NCBI GenBank assembly: GCA_934613185.1
Contig: CAKTSO010000060.1
Span: 1 to 10,543 of the forward strand
DNA from: an uncultured Clostridia bacterium
GTDB lineage: Bacteria; Bacillota; Clostridia; Christensenellales; Maliibacteriaceae
Direction of reading: 5' to 3'
DNA: 10,543 nt
Below are positions 1 to 6,160 of the stretch, one piece after another. Positions within the stretch are counted from its first letter, which is position 1; every line of letters begins with the position of its first letter. The notes below the pieces were generated by a model. That model did not search any database and was not told the DNA's origin. It saw only the letters and a program-made list of their open reading frames with translations. A program made the translations under genes and the position numbers.

Positions 1-22
1 TGTACATACAACCCGTTCAAAG

Positions 23-1825
23 TCAATCCAATTTCAAAACCGCCATGAACGCCTCGCTCGGCACCTCGACGGAGCCGACCTGGCGCATGCGCTTTTTGCC
101 TTCCTTCTGCTTTTCGAGCAGTTTCTTCTTTCGCGTGATGTCGCCGCCGTAGCACTTGGCAAGAACGTCTTTGCGAAGCGCCTTGACCGTCTCGCGCGCG
201 ATGACTTTGCCGCCGATCGCCGCCTGAATGGGAATTTCAAACAGCTGCCTCGGGATCGCTTCGCGCAGTTTCTCCGCCACGGCGCGCCCTCTTTGATAGG
301 CGCGGTCGCGATGCACGATGACGCTCAGCGCGTCGCAGGACTCGCCGTTCAACAGGAAATCAAGCTTAACAAGGTCGCTTTGCTCATAACCGTCCAGTTC
401 GTAGCTCAGCGACGCATAGCCCTTTGTGCGGGATTTGAGCGTGTCGAAGAAGTCGTAGATGATCTCGTTGAGCGGCAGACGATAATGGATCACTGCGCGG
501 TTTTCCTCGGGATAATCCATGCTGACGTATTCGCCGCGCTTTTGCTGACAGATCTCCATCACCGCGCCGACGTAGTCGTTCGGTGTCATGATGTCCGCCT
601 TGACCATCGGCTCTTCCATATATTCGATCTCCTGCACGGGCGGCAGGTTCGCGGGGTTCGCCAGCACGATCATCTCGCCGTCGGTCTTATAGACGTGATA
701 GATGACGCTCGGCGCGGTCGTGACGAGGTCGAAATCGTATTCGCGCTCGAGCCGCTGCTGAATGATCTCCATATGAAGCAATCCCAAAAAGCCGCAGCGG
801 AACCCATATCCGAGCGCCGCGGACGTTTCGGGTTCAAAGAACACCGCCGCGTCGTTGAGCTGGAGTTTTTCCAGCGCGTCGCGAAGGTCGGCATAGCGCG
901 AACCGTCCGCCGGATAAATGCCGCAGTAGACCATCGGCGTCGCTTTTTTATAGCCCGGAAGCGGCTCGGCCGCCGGGGCTTCGTCGTCCGTGATCGTATC
1001 GCCGACGCGCGCGTCGCGCACCGTCTTGATCGCCGCGGTCACATAGCCGACTTCGCCCGAGGACAGGACACCGGTCGGCGTCAGCCCCGGCGTAAAGACG
1101 CCGACCTCCGTGACCTCGAACACCGCGCCCGTGGCCATCATGCGGATGCGCTGCCCCATGCGCACTTCGCCGTCCACCACGCGAACGTGGCAGATCGCGC
1201 CGCGATAGTTGTCGTAAAACGAGTCGAAGATCAGCGCGCGCAGCGGCTTATCCCGCCCGTCGATCGGCGCGGGGATGTTCTCGACAATGGCTTCCAGAAG
1301 CTTGTCCACCCCGAGGCCCGTCTTCGCCGAGACGAGCGGCGCGTGTTCCGCCGGGATGCCGATGATGTCTTCGATTTCGGCGATCGCCTCCTGCGGTCGG
1401 GCGCTGGCAAGGTCGATCTTGTTGATGACGGGCAGAATCTCAAGATCGTTTTCCAACGCAAGATAGACGTTTGCAAGCGTCTGCGCCTCCACGCCCTGCG
1501 TCGCGTCGACGACGAGCAGCGCGCCTTCGCACGCGGCAAGGGAACGCGAAACTTCGTAAGTAAAGTCGACGTGCCCGGGCGTGTCGATTAGATTCAATTC
1601 GTATTCCTGCCCTTTATAAAGATACCGCATTTTCACGGCTTTGGATTTGATCGTAATGCCGCGCTCTCGTTCCAGATCCATGGAATCGAGGACCTGTTCC
1701 TCCATTTCGCGCGCCGAAAGAACGCCGGTCGCCTCCAAAAGGCGATCCGCCAGCGTCGATTTTCCGTGGTCGATATGTGCGATGATCGAGAAATTTCGGA
1801 TCAGTTCGCGCCGTTTTTCGCTCAT
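23..1825 (-). CDS. lepA: Elongation factor 4 (LepA), translational GTPase
   Basis: Ribosome-associated GTPase of the LepA/EF4 family, which acts on stalled or mistranslocated ribosomes. Counting from the chosen start it has 600 residues, the usual family length. The GTPase motifs are all present: G1 AHIDHGKST (16-24), G2 GITI (56-59), G3 DTPGH (81-85), G4 NKID (135-138) and G5 SAKTG (166-170). The LepA-specific C-terminal domain follows, with the hallmark YGGDITRKKKLLEKQKEGKKRM region near the end. An in-frame ATG eight codons upstream (1849) exists. I prefer 1825 because family members begin close to the IRNFSIIAHIDHGKST segment, because GAGG lies 6 nt before it, and because the likely promoter would leave only about 8 nt of leader before the upstream ATG. 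The gene diverges from the LUD pair. Confidence 0.97.
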   Translation of the reverse strand: MSEKRRELIRNFSIIAHIDHGKSTLADRLLEATGVLSAREMEEQVLDSMDLERERGITIKSKAVKMRYLYKGQEYELNLIDTPGHVDFTYEVSRSLAACEGALLVVDATQGVEAQTLANVYLALENDLEILPVINKIDLASARPQEAIAEIEDIIGIPAEHAPLVSAKTGLGVDKLLEAIVENIPAPIDGRDKPLRALIFDSFYDNYRGAICHVRVVDGEVRMGQRIRMMATGAVFEVTEVGVFTPGLTPTGVLSSGEVGYVTAAIKTVRDARVGDTITDDEAPAAEPLPGYKKATPMVYCGIYPADGSRYADLRDALEKLQLNDAAVFFEPETSAALGYGFRCGFLGLLHMEIIQQRLEREYDFDLVTTAPSVIYHVYKTDGEMIVLANPANLPPVQEIEYMEEPMVKADIMTPNDYVGAVMEICQQKRGEYVSMDYPEENRAVIHYRLPLNEIIYDFFDTLKSRTKGYASLSYELDGYEQSDLVKLDFLLNGESCDALSVIVHRDRAYQRGRAVAEKLREAIPRQLFEIPIQAAIGGKVIARETVKALRKDVLAKCYGGDITRKKKLLEKQKEGKKRMRQVGSVEVPSEAFMAVLKLD

Positions 1826-1863
1826 GCTTTGCCTCGCTCTCCCCTGCATGGTGATACCTAATT

Positions 1864-1892
1864 ATCATACCGAAAAACCGCGCCGTTTTCAA
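1864..1892 (-). promoter_or_regulatory. Sigma-A promoter of lepA
   Basis: On the minus strand there is a -35 box TTGAAA (1887-1892), a 17-nt spacer and a -10 box TATGAT (1864-1869). Transcription should start near 1857, about 32 nt before the preferred lepA start. The -35 box overlaps that of the divergent LUD promoter. Confidence 0.75.
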
Positions 1893-1914
1893 GCACGCGC
1901 CGTTGTGCTATACT
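1886..1914 (+). promoter_or_regulatory. Probable sigma-A promoter of the LUD gene pair
   Basis: On the plus strand there is a good -10 box TATACT (1909-1914), preceded at 17 nt by TTTTCA (1886-1891), a weak -35. Transcription would start near 1921. The -35 is nearly the same DNA as the -35 of the lepA promoter on the other strand (1887-1892), so both promoters can hardly be occupied at once. Confidence 0.6.
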
Positions 1915-1925
1915 GTTTGAAAGCA

Positions 1926-1966
1926 AAGATTTTTGCGCGGCGCGTCAAAGGCGCACGGCAAATCTT
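1926..1966 (+). promoter_or_regulatory. Leader hairpin ending at the LUD1 ribosome binding site
   Basis: AAGATTT..GC (1926-1936, with two unpaired T) can pair with GCAAATCTT (1958-1966), and an inner GCGC/GCGC helix is possible. The hairpin begins a few bases after the predicted transcription start and ends directly against the AAGGAGGGG ribosome binding site (1967-1975). It could stabilise the 5' end of the mRNA or affect ribosome access. There is no T-run, so it is not a terminator. The pairing is seen by eye only. Confidence 0.35.
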
Positions 1967-1985
1967 AAGGAGGGGAACCAACATC

Positions 1986-2588
1986 ATGCAGCAAATTATG
2001 ACATATGCCGCCGCTCTTTCCAAAAAGGGCTTCGATGTCCGCTGCTTCGGCACGGCGAACGAGGCGCGCCGGGCGCTTCTTGCCGCAATCCCGGCGGGTG
2101 CGTCCGTCGGCATCGGCGGCAGCATGACGATCGAGCAGCTCGGCGTCGAATCGGAATTAAAATCGCGCGGCTGCCCCGTCTACTGGCACTGGAAAAGCGC
2201 GCCCGAACAGCGCTCCGAAGTCACGAAAAAAGCGTTCTGCGCCGATTTCTATCTCATGAGTTCCAACGCCGTCTCGCAGGACGGCAGTCTTTGGAATATC
2301 GACGGCAACGGCAACCGTCTGGCCACGATGCTGCGCGGGACGGGAAAGCTCATCTGTGTGATCGGCTGCAATAAATTCACCGATTCCGACCCTGTCGAAC
2401 GCATCAAGCGCGAAGCCTGCCCCAAAAACGCCGTGCGTCTTCACTTGAACACGCCCTGCGCCAAAACGGGAAAATGCACCGACTGCAAAAGCCCCGACCG
2501 CATGTGCAAATTGACGCTGGAACTTCGCTATCCGCCCGCGGGGCGCGACATGGAAGTCTGGCTCGTCGACGAATCGCTCGGCTATTAA
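1986..2588 (+). CDS. LUD-domain protein with C-terminal four-cysteine motif (LUD1)
   Basis: Stand-alone LUD (DUF162) domain protein of 200 residues, often annotated as a lactate utilization protein because LutB and LutC carry the same domain; its own function is not established. Visible family features are the nucleotide- or phosphate-loop-like GIGGSMT (42-48), the NAV...LWNIDGNGNR segment (94-111) and the strand KLICVIGCNK (121-130). Near the end there is a C-x5-C-x2-C-x6-C cluster (C158, C164, C167, C174) that could hold zinc or an Fe-S cluster. LutC proteins, as I know them, lack this cluster. The start is fixed by AAGGAGGGG (1967-1975), 10 nt before the ATG. A longer upstream reading frame exists but would begin inside the lepA gene. 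It is followed 14 nt later by a paralogue and is almost certainly co-transcribed with it. Confidence 0.9.
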   Translation: MQQIMTYAAALSKKGFDVRCFGTANEARRALLAAIPAGASVGIGGSMTIEQLGVESELKSRGCPVYWHWKSAPEQRSEVTKKAFCADFYLMSSNAVSQDGSLWNIDGNGNRLATMLRGTGKLICVIGCNKFTDSDPVERIKREACPKNAVRLHLNTPCAKTGKCTDCKSPDRMCKLTLELRYPPAGRDMEVWLVDESLGY

Positions 2589-2602
2589 AAGGAGGCGCCA
2601 CG

Positions 2603-3208
2603 ATGGAAAACTGGAATCAGGTTCAGCCCAAATTGGAACAGCGCGGCTTCGTCACGCGCCGCTTTGCAACCGCGGCCGACGCCCGCGCGGCGCTCATTCG
2701 CGAGATCCCCGACAATGCTTCGATCGGCCTTGGGGGCAGCGTATCCGTGCAGTCGCTCGACGTGCAGGATGAACTCTTAAAGCGCGGCTGCACGTTCTAC
2801 AACCACAGCGCCGTGTCGCCGGACAAAGTCGACGAGACGCTTTTAAACGCGCAATTCGCGGATTACTATCTTGCAAGCTGCAACGCCGTCGACGAATCCG
2901 GCGTGCTTTACAACATCGATGCGCGCGGCAACCGCGTCGCCGCGATGCTCTTTGGCACGGGCAAGCTCATTCTCGTCATCGGCTGCAACAAGATCGCGCC
3001 CGCAGGCGACGGATTCGCCCGCGTCCGCCGCGAGGCCTGCGGCAAAAACTGCCGCCGTCTCGGGCGAAACACACCCTGTTCGAAGACGGACAAATGCGCC
3101 GAATGCACGCCCGCCGCGGGCCGCATCTGCAACGCATTCGTCCGCATGGAAGCTCCCGCGGGCCGCAAGACCGAGCTTTGGCTCGTCGACGAACCGATGG
3201 GCTATTGA
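2603..3208 (+). CDS. LUD-domain protein, tandem paralogue (LUD2)
   Basis: A 201-residue LUD (DUF162) protein, clearly a duplicate of the gene before it. The order of motifs is the same: GLGGSVS (42-48), NAV...LYNIDARGNR (94-111), KLILVIGCNK (121-130), and the shared ending ELWLVDEPMGY against EVWLVDESLGY in LUD1. The cysteine cluster is kept, but the last gap is one residue longer (C159, C165, C168, C176: C-x5-C-x2-C-x7-C), and the flanking TGKCTDC has become TDKCAEC. The start is fixed by AAAAGGAGG (2587-2595), which overlaps the LUD1 stop codon, so the two genes form one operon. Two diverged copies side by side suggest a heterodimer or two substrates, but nothing in the sequence names them. 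Confidence 0.9.
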   Translation: MENWNQVQPKLEQRGFVTRRFATAADARAALIREIPDNASIGLGGSVSVQSLDVQDELLKRGCTFYNHSAVSPDKVDETLLNAQFADYYLASCNAVDESGVLYNIDARGNRVAAMLFGTGKLILVIGCNKIAPAGDGFARVRREACGKNCRRLGRNTPCSKTDKCAECTPAAGRICNAFVRMEAPAGRKTELWLVDEPMGY

Positions 3209-3223
3209 GTCGTACACAAATTC

Positions 3224-3255
3224 AAAAAGGCGATATCGTGCGATACCGCCTTTTT
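3224..3255. terminator. Bidirectional intrinsic terminator, LUD pair / sirtuin
   Basis: AAAAAGGCG (3224-3232) pairs perfectly with CGCCTTTTT (3247-3255), and the stem continues inward with one mismatch. The A-tract and T-tract let it work on both strands. It ends the LUD operon on plus and the convergent sirtuin gene on minus. Confidence 0.88.
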
Positions 3256-3257
3256 AT

Positions 3258-3980
3258 TTATCGATCCTCTTCGATTCGAATGTTACCGAGCGCTTGTCCG
3301 ATCGGTTCTGTCAAAACGAGCGTCGCGCGGGCGTCAAACGCCGTCGGCTGCAAATTGATCACGACCGTCGCGTCGCCGCCGAAATAGCGAAGGAGTCCCG
3401 CCGCGGGATAGACGTTCAGCGACGTGCCGCCGACGATGAGCATGTCCGCCCGCTCCAGATCGCCGACCGCATCTTCCAGCGTCTGCTCGTTGAGACTTTC
3501 TTCATACAGCACCACGTCGGGCTTGATCACGCCGCCGCAGGCGCAGCGCGGCACGCCTTTGGATGACAGGATATCCTCCATCGTATAGCTTTTGCCGCAG
3601 GACATGCAGTGATTTCGATGTGCGCTGCCATGCAGTTCGCGGACGCGGCGGCTCCCCGCCGCCTGGTGCAGACCGTCGATGTTCTGCGTAATAACGCTCA
3701 AGAGCTTTCCCGCGCGCTCGAGCTTTGCGAGCGCAACGTGCGCTGCGTTCGGTTTCGCCTCCGGATGCAGCATCACGTCCCGGTAAAAATCATAAAACTC
3801 CGACGTATGCGCCATAAAATACGAATGGCTCAAAATCGTCTCCGCAGGCAGCCGATAGCCGCGGTTGTAGATCCCGTCGCGGCTTCGATAATCGGGAATG
3901 CCGCTTTCGGTCGACACGCCCGCGCCGCCGAAAAAGACAATCTTATCGTGCGTATCGATCAATTCCCGGAGCGTTTTCAT
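3258..3980 (-). CDS. cobB: NAD-dependent protein deacylase (sirtuin, Sir2/CobB family)
   Basis: Cytosolic sirtuin of 240 residues, which removes acyl groups from lysine using NAD+ and releases nicotinamide and O-acyl-ADP-ribose. The family signature is complete: NAD-binding GAGVSTESGIPDYRS (19-33), TQNIDGLH (98-105), catalytic His117 in LHG, zinc cysteines C125/C128 and C146/C148, and the second Rossmann segment GGTSLNVYPAAGL (184-196). I do not see the Tyr-x-x-Arg pair that marks desuccinylase-type sirtuins near residues 60-70, so a deacetylase-like preference is more likely; this is inference. The start has a G-rich ribosome binding site (GGGGGGAAGG) just before the ATG. It is convergent with the LUD pair and divergent from guaB, so it appears monocistronic. 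Confidence 0.94.
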   Translation of the reverse strand: MKTLRELIDTHDKIVFFGGAGVSTESGIPDYRSRDGIYNRGYRLPAETILSHSYFMAHTSEFYDFYRDVMLHPEAKPNAAHVALAKLERAGKLLSVITQNIDGLHQAAGSRRVRELHGSAHRNHCMSCGKSYTMEDILSSKGVPRCACGGVIKPDVVLYEESLNEQTLEDAVGDLERADMLIVGGTSLNVYPAAGLLRYFGGDATVVINLQPTAFDARATLVLTEPIGQALGNIRIEEDR

Positions 3981-4012
3981 TGCCTTCCCCCCGTTCTAAA
4001 CGCTTTTTCTTC

Positions 4013-4021
4013 ATTATAACA
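4013..4021 (-). promoter_or_regulatory. Extended -10 promoter of the sirtuin gene
   Basis: On the minus strand there is a consensus TATAAT (4013-4018) preceded by TGT (4019-4021), the extended -10 form (TGn-TATAAT). No good -35 lies at 16-18 nt, as is common for extended -10 promoters. The start codon is about 33 nt downstream of the -10 box. Confidence 0.6.
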
Positions 4022-4072
4022 TTCTTTTCGCTCAAATCTACGTTTTCCCGTCCGCACGGACGTAAAATAACC

Positions 4073-4101
4073 TTGCATTTTCACCTGCAAAACACTATAC
4101 T
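4073..4101 (+). promoter_or_regulatory. Sigma-A promoter of guaB
   Basis: -35 TTGCAT (4073-4078), exactly 17 nt of spacer, then -10 TATACT (4096-4101). Predicted transcription start is about 4108, giving a leader of about 140 nt, unusually long for a simple gene. This leader holds a complete terminator ahead of the coding sequence. Confidence 0.8.
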
Positions 4102-4107
4102 GAAACA

Positions 4108-4207
4108 TAACCCGAAAATACTTCGGGAAAAGGAAAACTTCGGCACAAAATAGTACCGCGGTTTTTTGATAATATCTGGGCTGCGGCTTGCGCAGTCCGG
4201 ATTTTTA
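4108..4207 (+). promoter_or_regulatory. Structured guaB leader, candidate attenuator or riboswitch of unknown class
   Basis: Between the promoter and the leader terminator I can draw these pairings by eye. Hairpin A is CCCGAA (4111-4116) with TTCGGG (4122-4127), loop AATAC. Hairpin B is CGGCAC (4141-4146) with GTACCG (4153-4158), one mismatch. A possible antiterminator is CCGCGG (4156-4161) with CTGCGG (4181-4186), one G-U pair. The antiterminator overlaps both hairpin B and the left arm of the terminator, so the three structures exclude each other as in a transcription attenuator. The sequence CTTCGG occurs twice (4121-4126, 4138-4143), so CCGAA could also switch partner. I do not recognise the purine, PRPP, ZTP, guanidine or preQ1 aptamer cores. 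A stand-alone RNA of about 100 nt is the alternative reading. Confidence 0.5.
4174..4207 (+). terminator. Intrinsic terminator inside the guaB leader
   Basis: The 12-nt arm 4174-4185 (ATCTGGGCTGCG) pairs along its full length with 4191-4202 (CGCAGTCCGGAT), using two G-U pairs, around the loop GCTTG. A T-run follows directly (4202-4206). It sits about 40 nt upstream of the guaB start and downstream of the guaB promoter. No plus-strand gene upstream needs it, because the LUD operon already ends at 3255. It is therefore best read as a regulatory leader terminator. Confidence 0.8.
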
Positions 4208-4246
4208 TAAGCCACATCAATTCATGGAAAGGAAGAAGAACATCAT

Positions 4247-5758
4247 ATGGCCGTGATTATTACCGAACCTTCCAGAACTTTCAGCGAGTTTTTGCTGATG
4301 CCGGGTTACACCGACGAAAACTGCAAACCCGAAAATGTCTCGCTCAAAACGCCCCTGACCAAATTCAAGCGCGGCGAAGAACCCGCCATTACGCTGAACA
4401 TCCCGATGACCTCCGCGATCATGCAGGCCGTCTCCGATGACAAAATGGCGATCGCGCTTGCGCGGGAAGGCGGCGTTTCTTTTATCTACGGCTCGCAGTC
4501 CATCCAGTCGCAGTGCGACATGATCCGTCGCGTCAAATCCTATAAGGCCGGCTTTGTCAAGAGCGACTCGAATCTTCGCCCCGATGCGACGCTTGCCGAT
4601 GTGCTCGCTTTGAAAGAGCGCACGGGGCATTCGACCATCGCCGTCACCGACGACGGCACCGCCGAGGGCAAGCTTCTCGGGATCGTCACCAGCCGTGACT
4701 ACCGCGTCTCCCGCATGGAACTGACCACGCCCGTGTCCACGTTCATGACGCCGTTTGAGTCCTTGACCTACGCCGGCGAGGACACGACGCTCAAGCAGGC
4801 CAACGATCTGATCTGGGAGCACAAGATCAATTCCCTGCCGATCATCAATTCCGATCAGCGTCTTTTGTACTTTGTCTTCCGCAAGGACTACGATTCCCAT
4901 AAGGAAAACCCCAACGAGCTGCTTGACGGCCACAAGCGCTATATCGTCGGCGCGGGCATCAACACCCGCGACTATGCCGAGCGCGTCCCCGCGCTGATCG
5001 AAGCGGGCGCGGACGTTCTTTGCATCGACTCTTCCGAGGGCTATTCCGCCTGGCAGAAGAATACGCTGAAGTTCATCCGCGACAAATACGGCGATTCCGT
5101 CAAAGTCGGCGCGGGCAACGTCGTCGACCGCGAAGGCTTCATGTTCCTCGCCGAGGCGGGCGCCGATTTCATCAAGATCGGCATCGGCGGCGGCTCCATC
5201 TGCATCACCCGTGAACAGAAGGGCATCGGCCGTGGACAGGCTTCCGCCGTCATCGAAGTCGCCGCCGCGCGCGACGAGTATTACGAAAAGACCGGCATCT
5301 ATATTCCAATCTGCTCCGACGGCGGCATCGTCTACGATTACCACATCACGCTCGCGCTTGCCATGGGTTCCGATTTCGTCATGCTGGGCCGCTATTTCTC
5401 CCGCTTCGACGAAAGCCCGACCAATCGCGTCATGATCAACGGCAACTATATGAAAGAATACTGGGGCGAGGGTTCCGCGCGTGCGCGCAACTGGCAGCGC
5501 TACGATACCGGCAGCAACAATTCGCTGACGTTCGAAGAAGGCGTCGATTCCTATGTTCCCTATGCCGGCAGCTTGAAAGACAACGTGTATCTGACCTTGA
5601 GCAAGGTTCGCTCCACGATGTGCAACTGCGGCTGCCTGACGATCCCCGATCTTCAGAAAAATGCCAAGCTGACGATCGTCTCCCCCACGAGCCTTCGCGA
5701 GGGCAGCGCGCACGACGTGCTTTTGAAAGACAGCAGCATCACGGCCGTGAGCAAATAA
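4247..5758 (+). CDS. guaB: IMP dehydrogenase (GuaB), Tritrichomonas-like type
   Basis: Converts IMP to XMP with NAD+, the committed step of guanine nucleotide synthesis; cytosolic, usually a tetramer. It has 503 residues. A TIM-barrel catalytic domain is interrupted by a pair of CBS domains (about 104-220). The catalytic loop is GIGGGSICITREQ (312-324) with the nucleophile C319. The IMP and NAD contact D261, the segment CSDGGIVYDYH (356-366), and the mobile flap WGEGSARARNWQRYD with R418/Y419 and E431 nearby are all present. D261, C319, R418, Y419 and E431 fall at exactly the numbers I recall for the Tritrichomonas foetus enzyme, and long stretches look alike. The start ATG has AAAGGA about 13 nt upstream, a slightly long spacing. 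It has its own promoter and a leader with a terminator, and is followed by a strong terminator, so it is a single-gene unit. Confidence 0.96.
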   Translation: MAVIITEPSRTFSEFLLMPGYTDENCKPENVSLKTPLTKFKRGEEPAITLNIPMTSAIMQAVSDDKMAIALAREGGVSFIYGSQSIQSQCDMIRRVKSYKAGFVKSDSNLRPDATLADVLALKERTGHSTIAVTDDGTAEGKLLGIVTSRDYRVSRMELTTPVSTFMTPFESLTYAGEDTTLKQANDLIWEHKINSLPIINSDQRLLYFVFRKDYDSHKENPNELLDGHKRYIVGAGINTRDYAERVPALIEAGADVLCIDSSEGYSAWQKNTLKFIRDKYGDSVKVGAGNVVDREGFMFLAEAGADFIKIGIGGGSICITREQKGIGRGQASAVIEVAAARDEYYEKTGIYIPICSDGGIVYDYHITLALAMGSDFVMLGRYFSRFDESPTNRVMINGNYMKEYWGEGSARARNWQRYDTGSNNSLTFEEGVDSYVPYAGSLKDNVYLTLSKVRSTMCNCGCLTIPDLQKNAKLTIVSPTSLREGSAHDVLLKDSSITAVSK

Positions 5759-5771
5759 ATCATTCCAACGC

Positions 5772-5806
5772 AAAAACCTCGGAAGAAATTCTTCCGAGGT
5801 TTTTTC
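5772..5806. terminator. Bidirectional intrinsic terminator, guaB / spoVA operon
   Basis: CCTCGGAAGA (5777-5786) pairs perfectly with TCTTCCGAGG (5790-5799), flanked by an A-tract (5772-5776) and a T-run (5800-5805). It terminates guaB on plus and the spoVA operon on minus, directly beside the spoVAE stop codon. Confidence 0.92.
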
Positions 5807-6160
5807 TTATTTGCCGTGCGGATCGAACAAAACGGCGTTCAGATAGCCGAAGAAGATCGCCGCCGCGACGCCGCCCGCCGTGGCGCGGATGCCGCCGGTA
5901 AACGCGCCGATTAAGCCCATCTCTTCCACGCCCTTCGCCGCCCCCTTCGCAAGCGAATAGCCGAACCCCGTCAGCGGAACGGTCGCGCCCGCGCCCGCAA
6001 ACTCGACCAGCGGCCGATACACCCCGAGCGCGCCCAAAACGACGCCCGCCGTCACGAAGATCACGAGAATGCGTGCGCTGGTCAGATTCGTCTTTTCGAT
6101 CAAAACCTGACCGATGCAGCAGATCGCGCCGCCGACAAGAAACGTCCAAAGATACTGCAT
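5807..6160 (-). CDS. spoVAE: Stage V sporulation protein AE (SpoVAE/SpoVAEb)
   Basis: Small integral membrane protein of the SpoVA channel, which moves calcium dipicolinate into the developing spore and releases it during germination; expected in the spore inner membrane. It has 117 residues with several hydrophobic segments (about 4-20, 30-52, 55-75, 85-110). The motif GGAICCIGQ (10-18) and the stretch FAGAGATVPLTGFG are shared with SpoVAC of the same operon, so the two are paralogues. The ATG directly follows the spoVAD stop codon (TAA then ATG), and its ribosome binding site AAAGGAG lies inside the end of spoVAD, so translation is coupled. It is the last gene of the operon; I see no spoVAEa or spoVAF here. 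Confidence 0.93.
   Translation of the reverse strand: MQYLWTFLVGGAICCIGQVLIEKTNLTSARILVIFVTAGVVLGALGVYRPLVEFAGAGATVPLTGFGYSLAKGAAKGVEEMGLIGAFTGGIRATAGGVAAAIFFGYLNAVLFDPHGK

Noticed and set aside
293..1591. Long plus-strand open frame opposite lepA (432 codons)
   Set aside because: Antisense shadow of lepA in GC-rich DNA. It is His- and Arg-rich, with no recognisable domain, no ribosome binding site and no promoter.
4147..4161. T-box-like string TAGTACCGCGG in the guaB leader, close to the conserved T-box end TGGTACCGCGG
   Set aside because: The leader is far too short for a T-box stem I with a specifier loop. The bases that should pair with the tRNA acceptor end (TGGN) are changed to TAGT. 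The following terminator is not formed from this motif as it is in real T-boxes.
4224..4256. A 10-codon ORF starting ATGGAAAGG that overlaps the guaB start
   Set aside because: No ribosome binding site precedes it, and its bases are explained as the ribosome binding region of guaB.
3258..5758. Possible functional NAD-linked cluster of LUD, sirtuin and IMP dehydrogenase
   Set aside because: Each gene has its own promoter and terminator, and strands alternate. Shared NAD use is too general to support a joint system.
4217..5773. Long minus-strand open frame opposite guaB (518 codons)
   Set aside because: Mirror of the guaB coding sequence, low-complexity Asp/Ala/Gly/Val-rich composition, no known fold. 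It also spans the guaB terminator and part of the leader.
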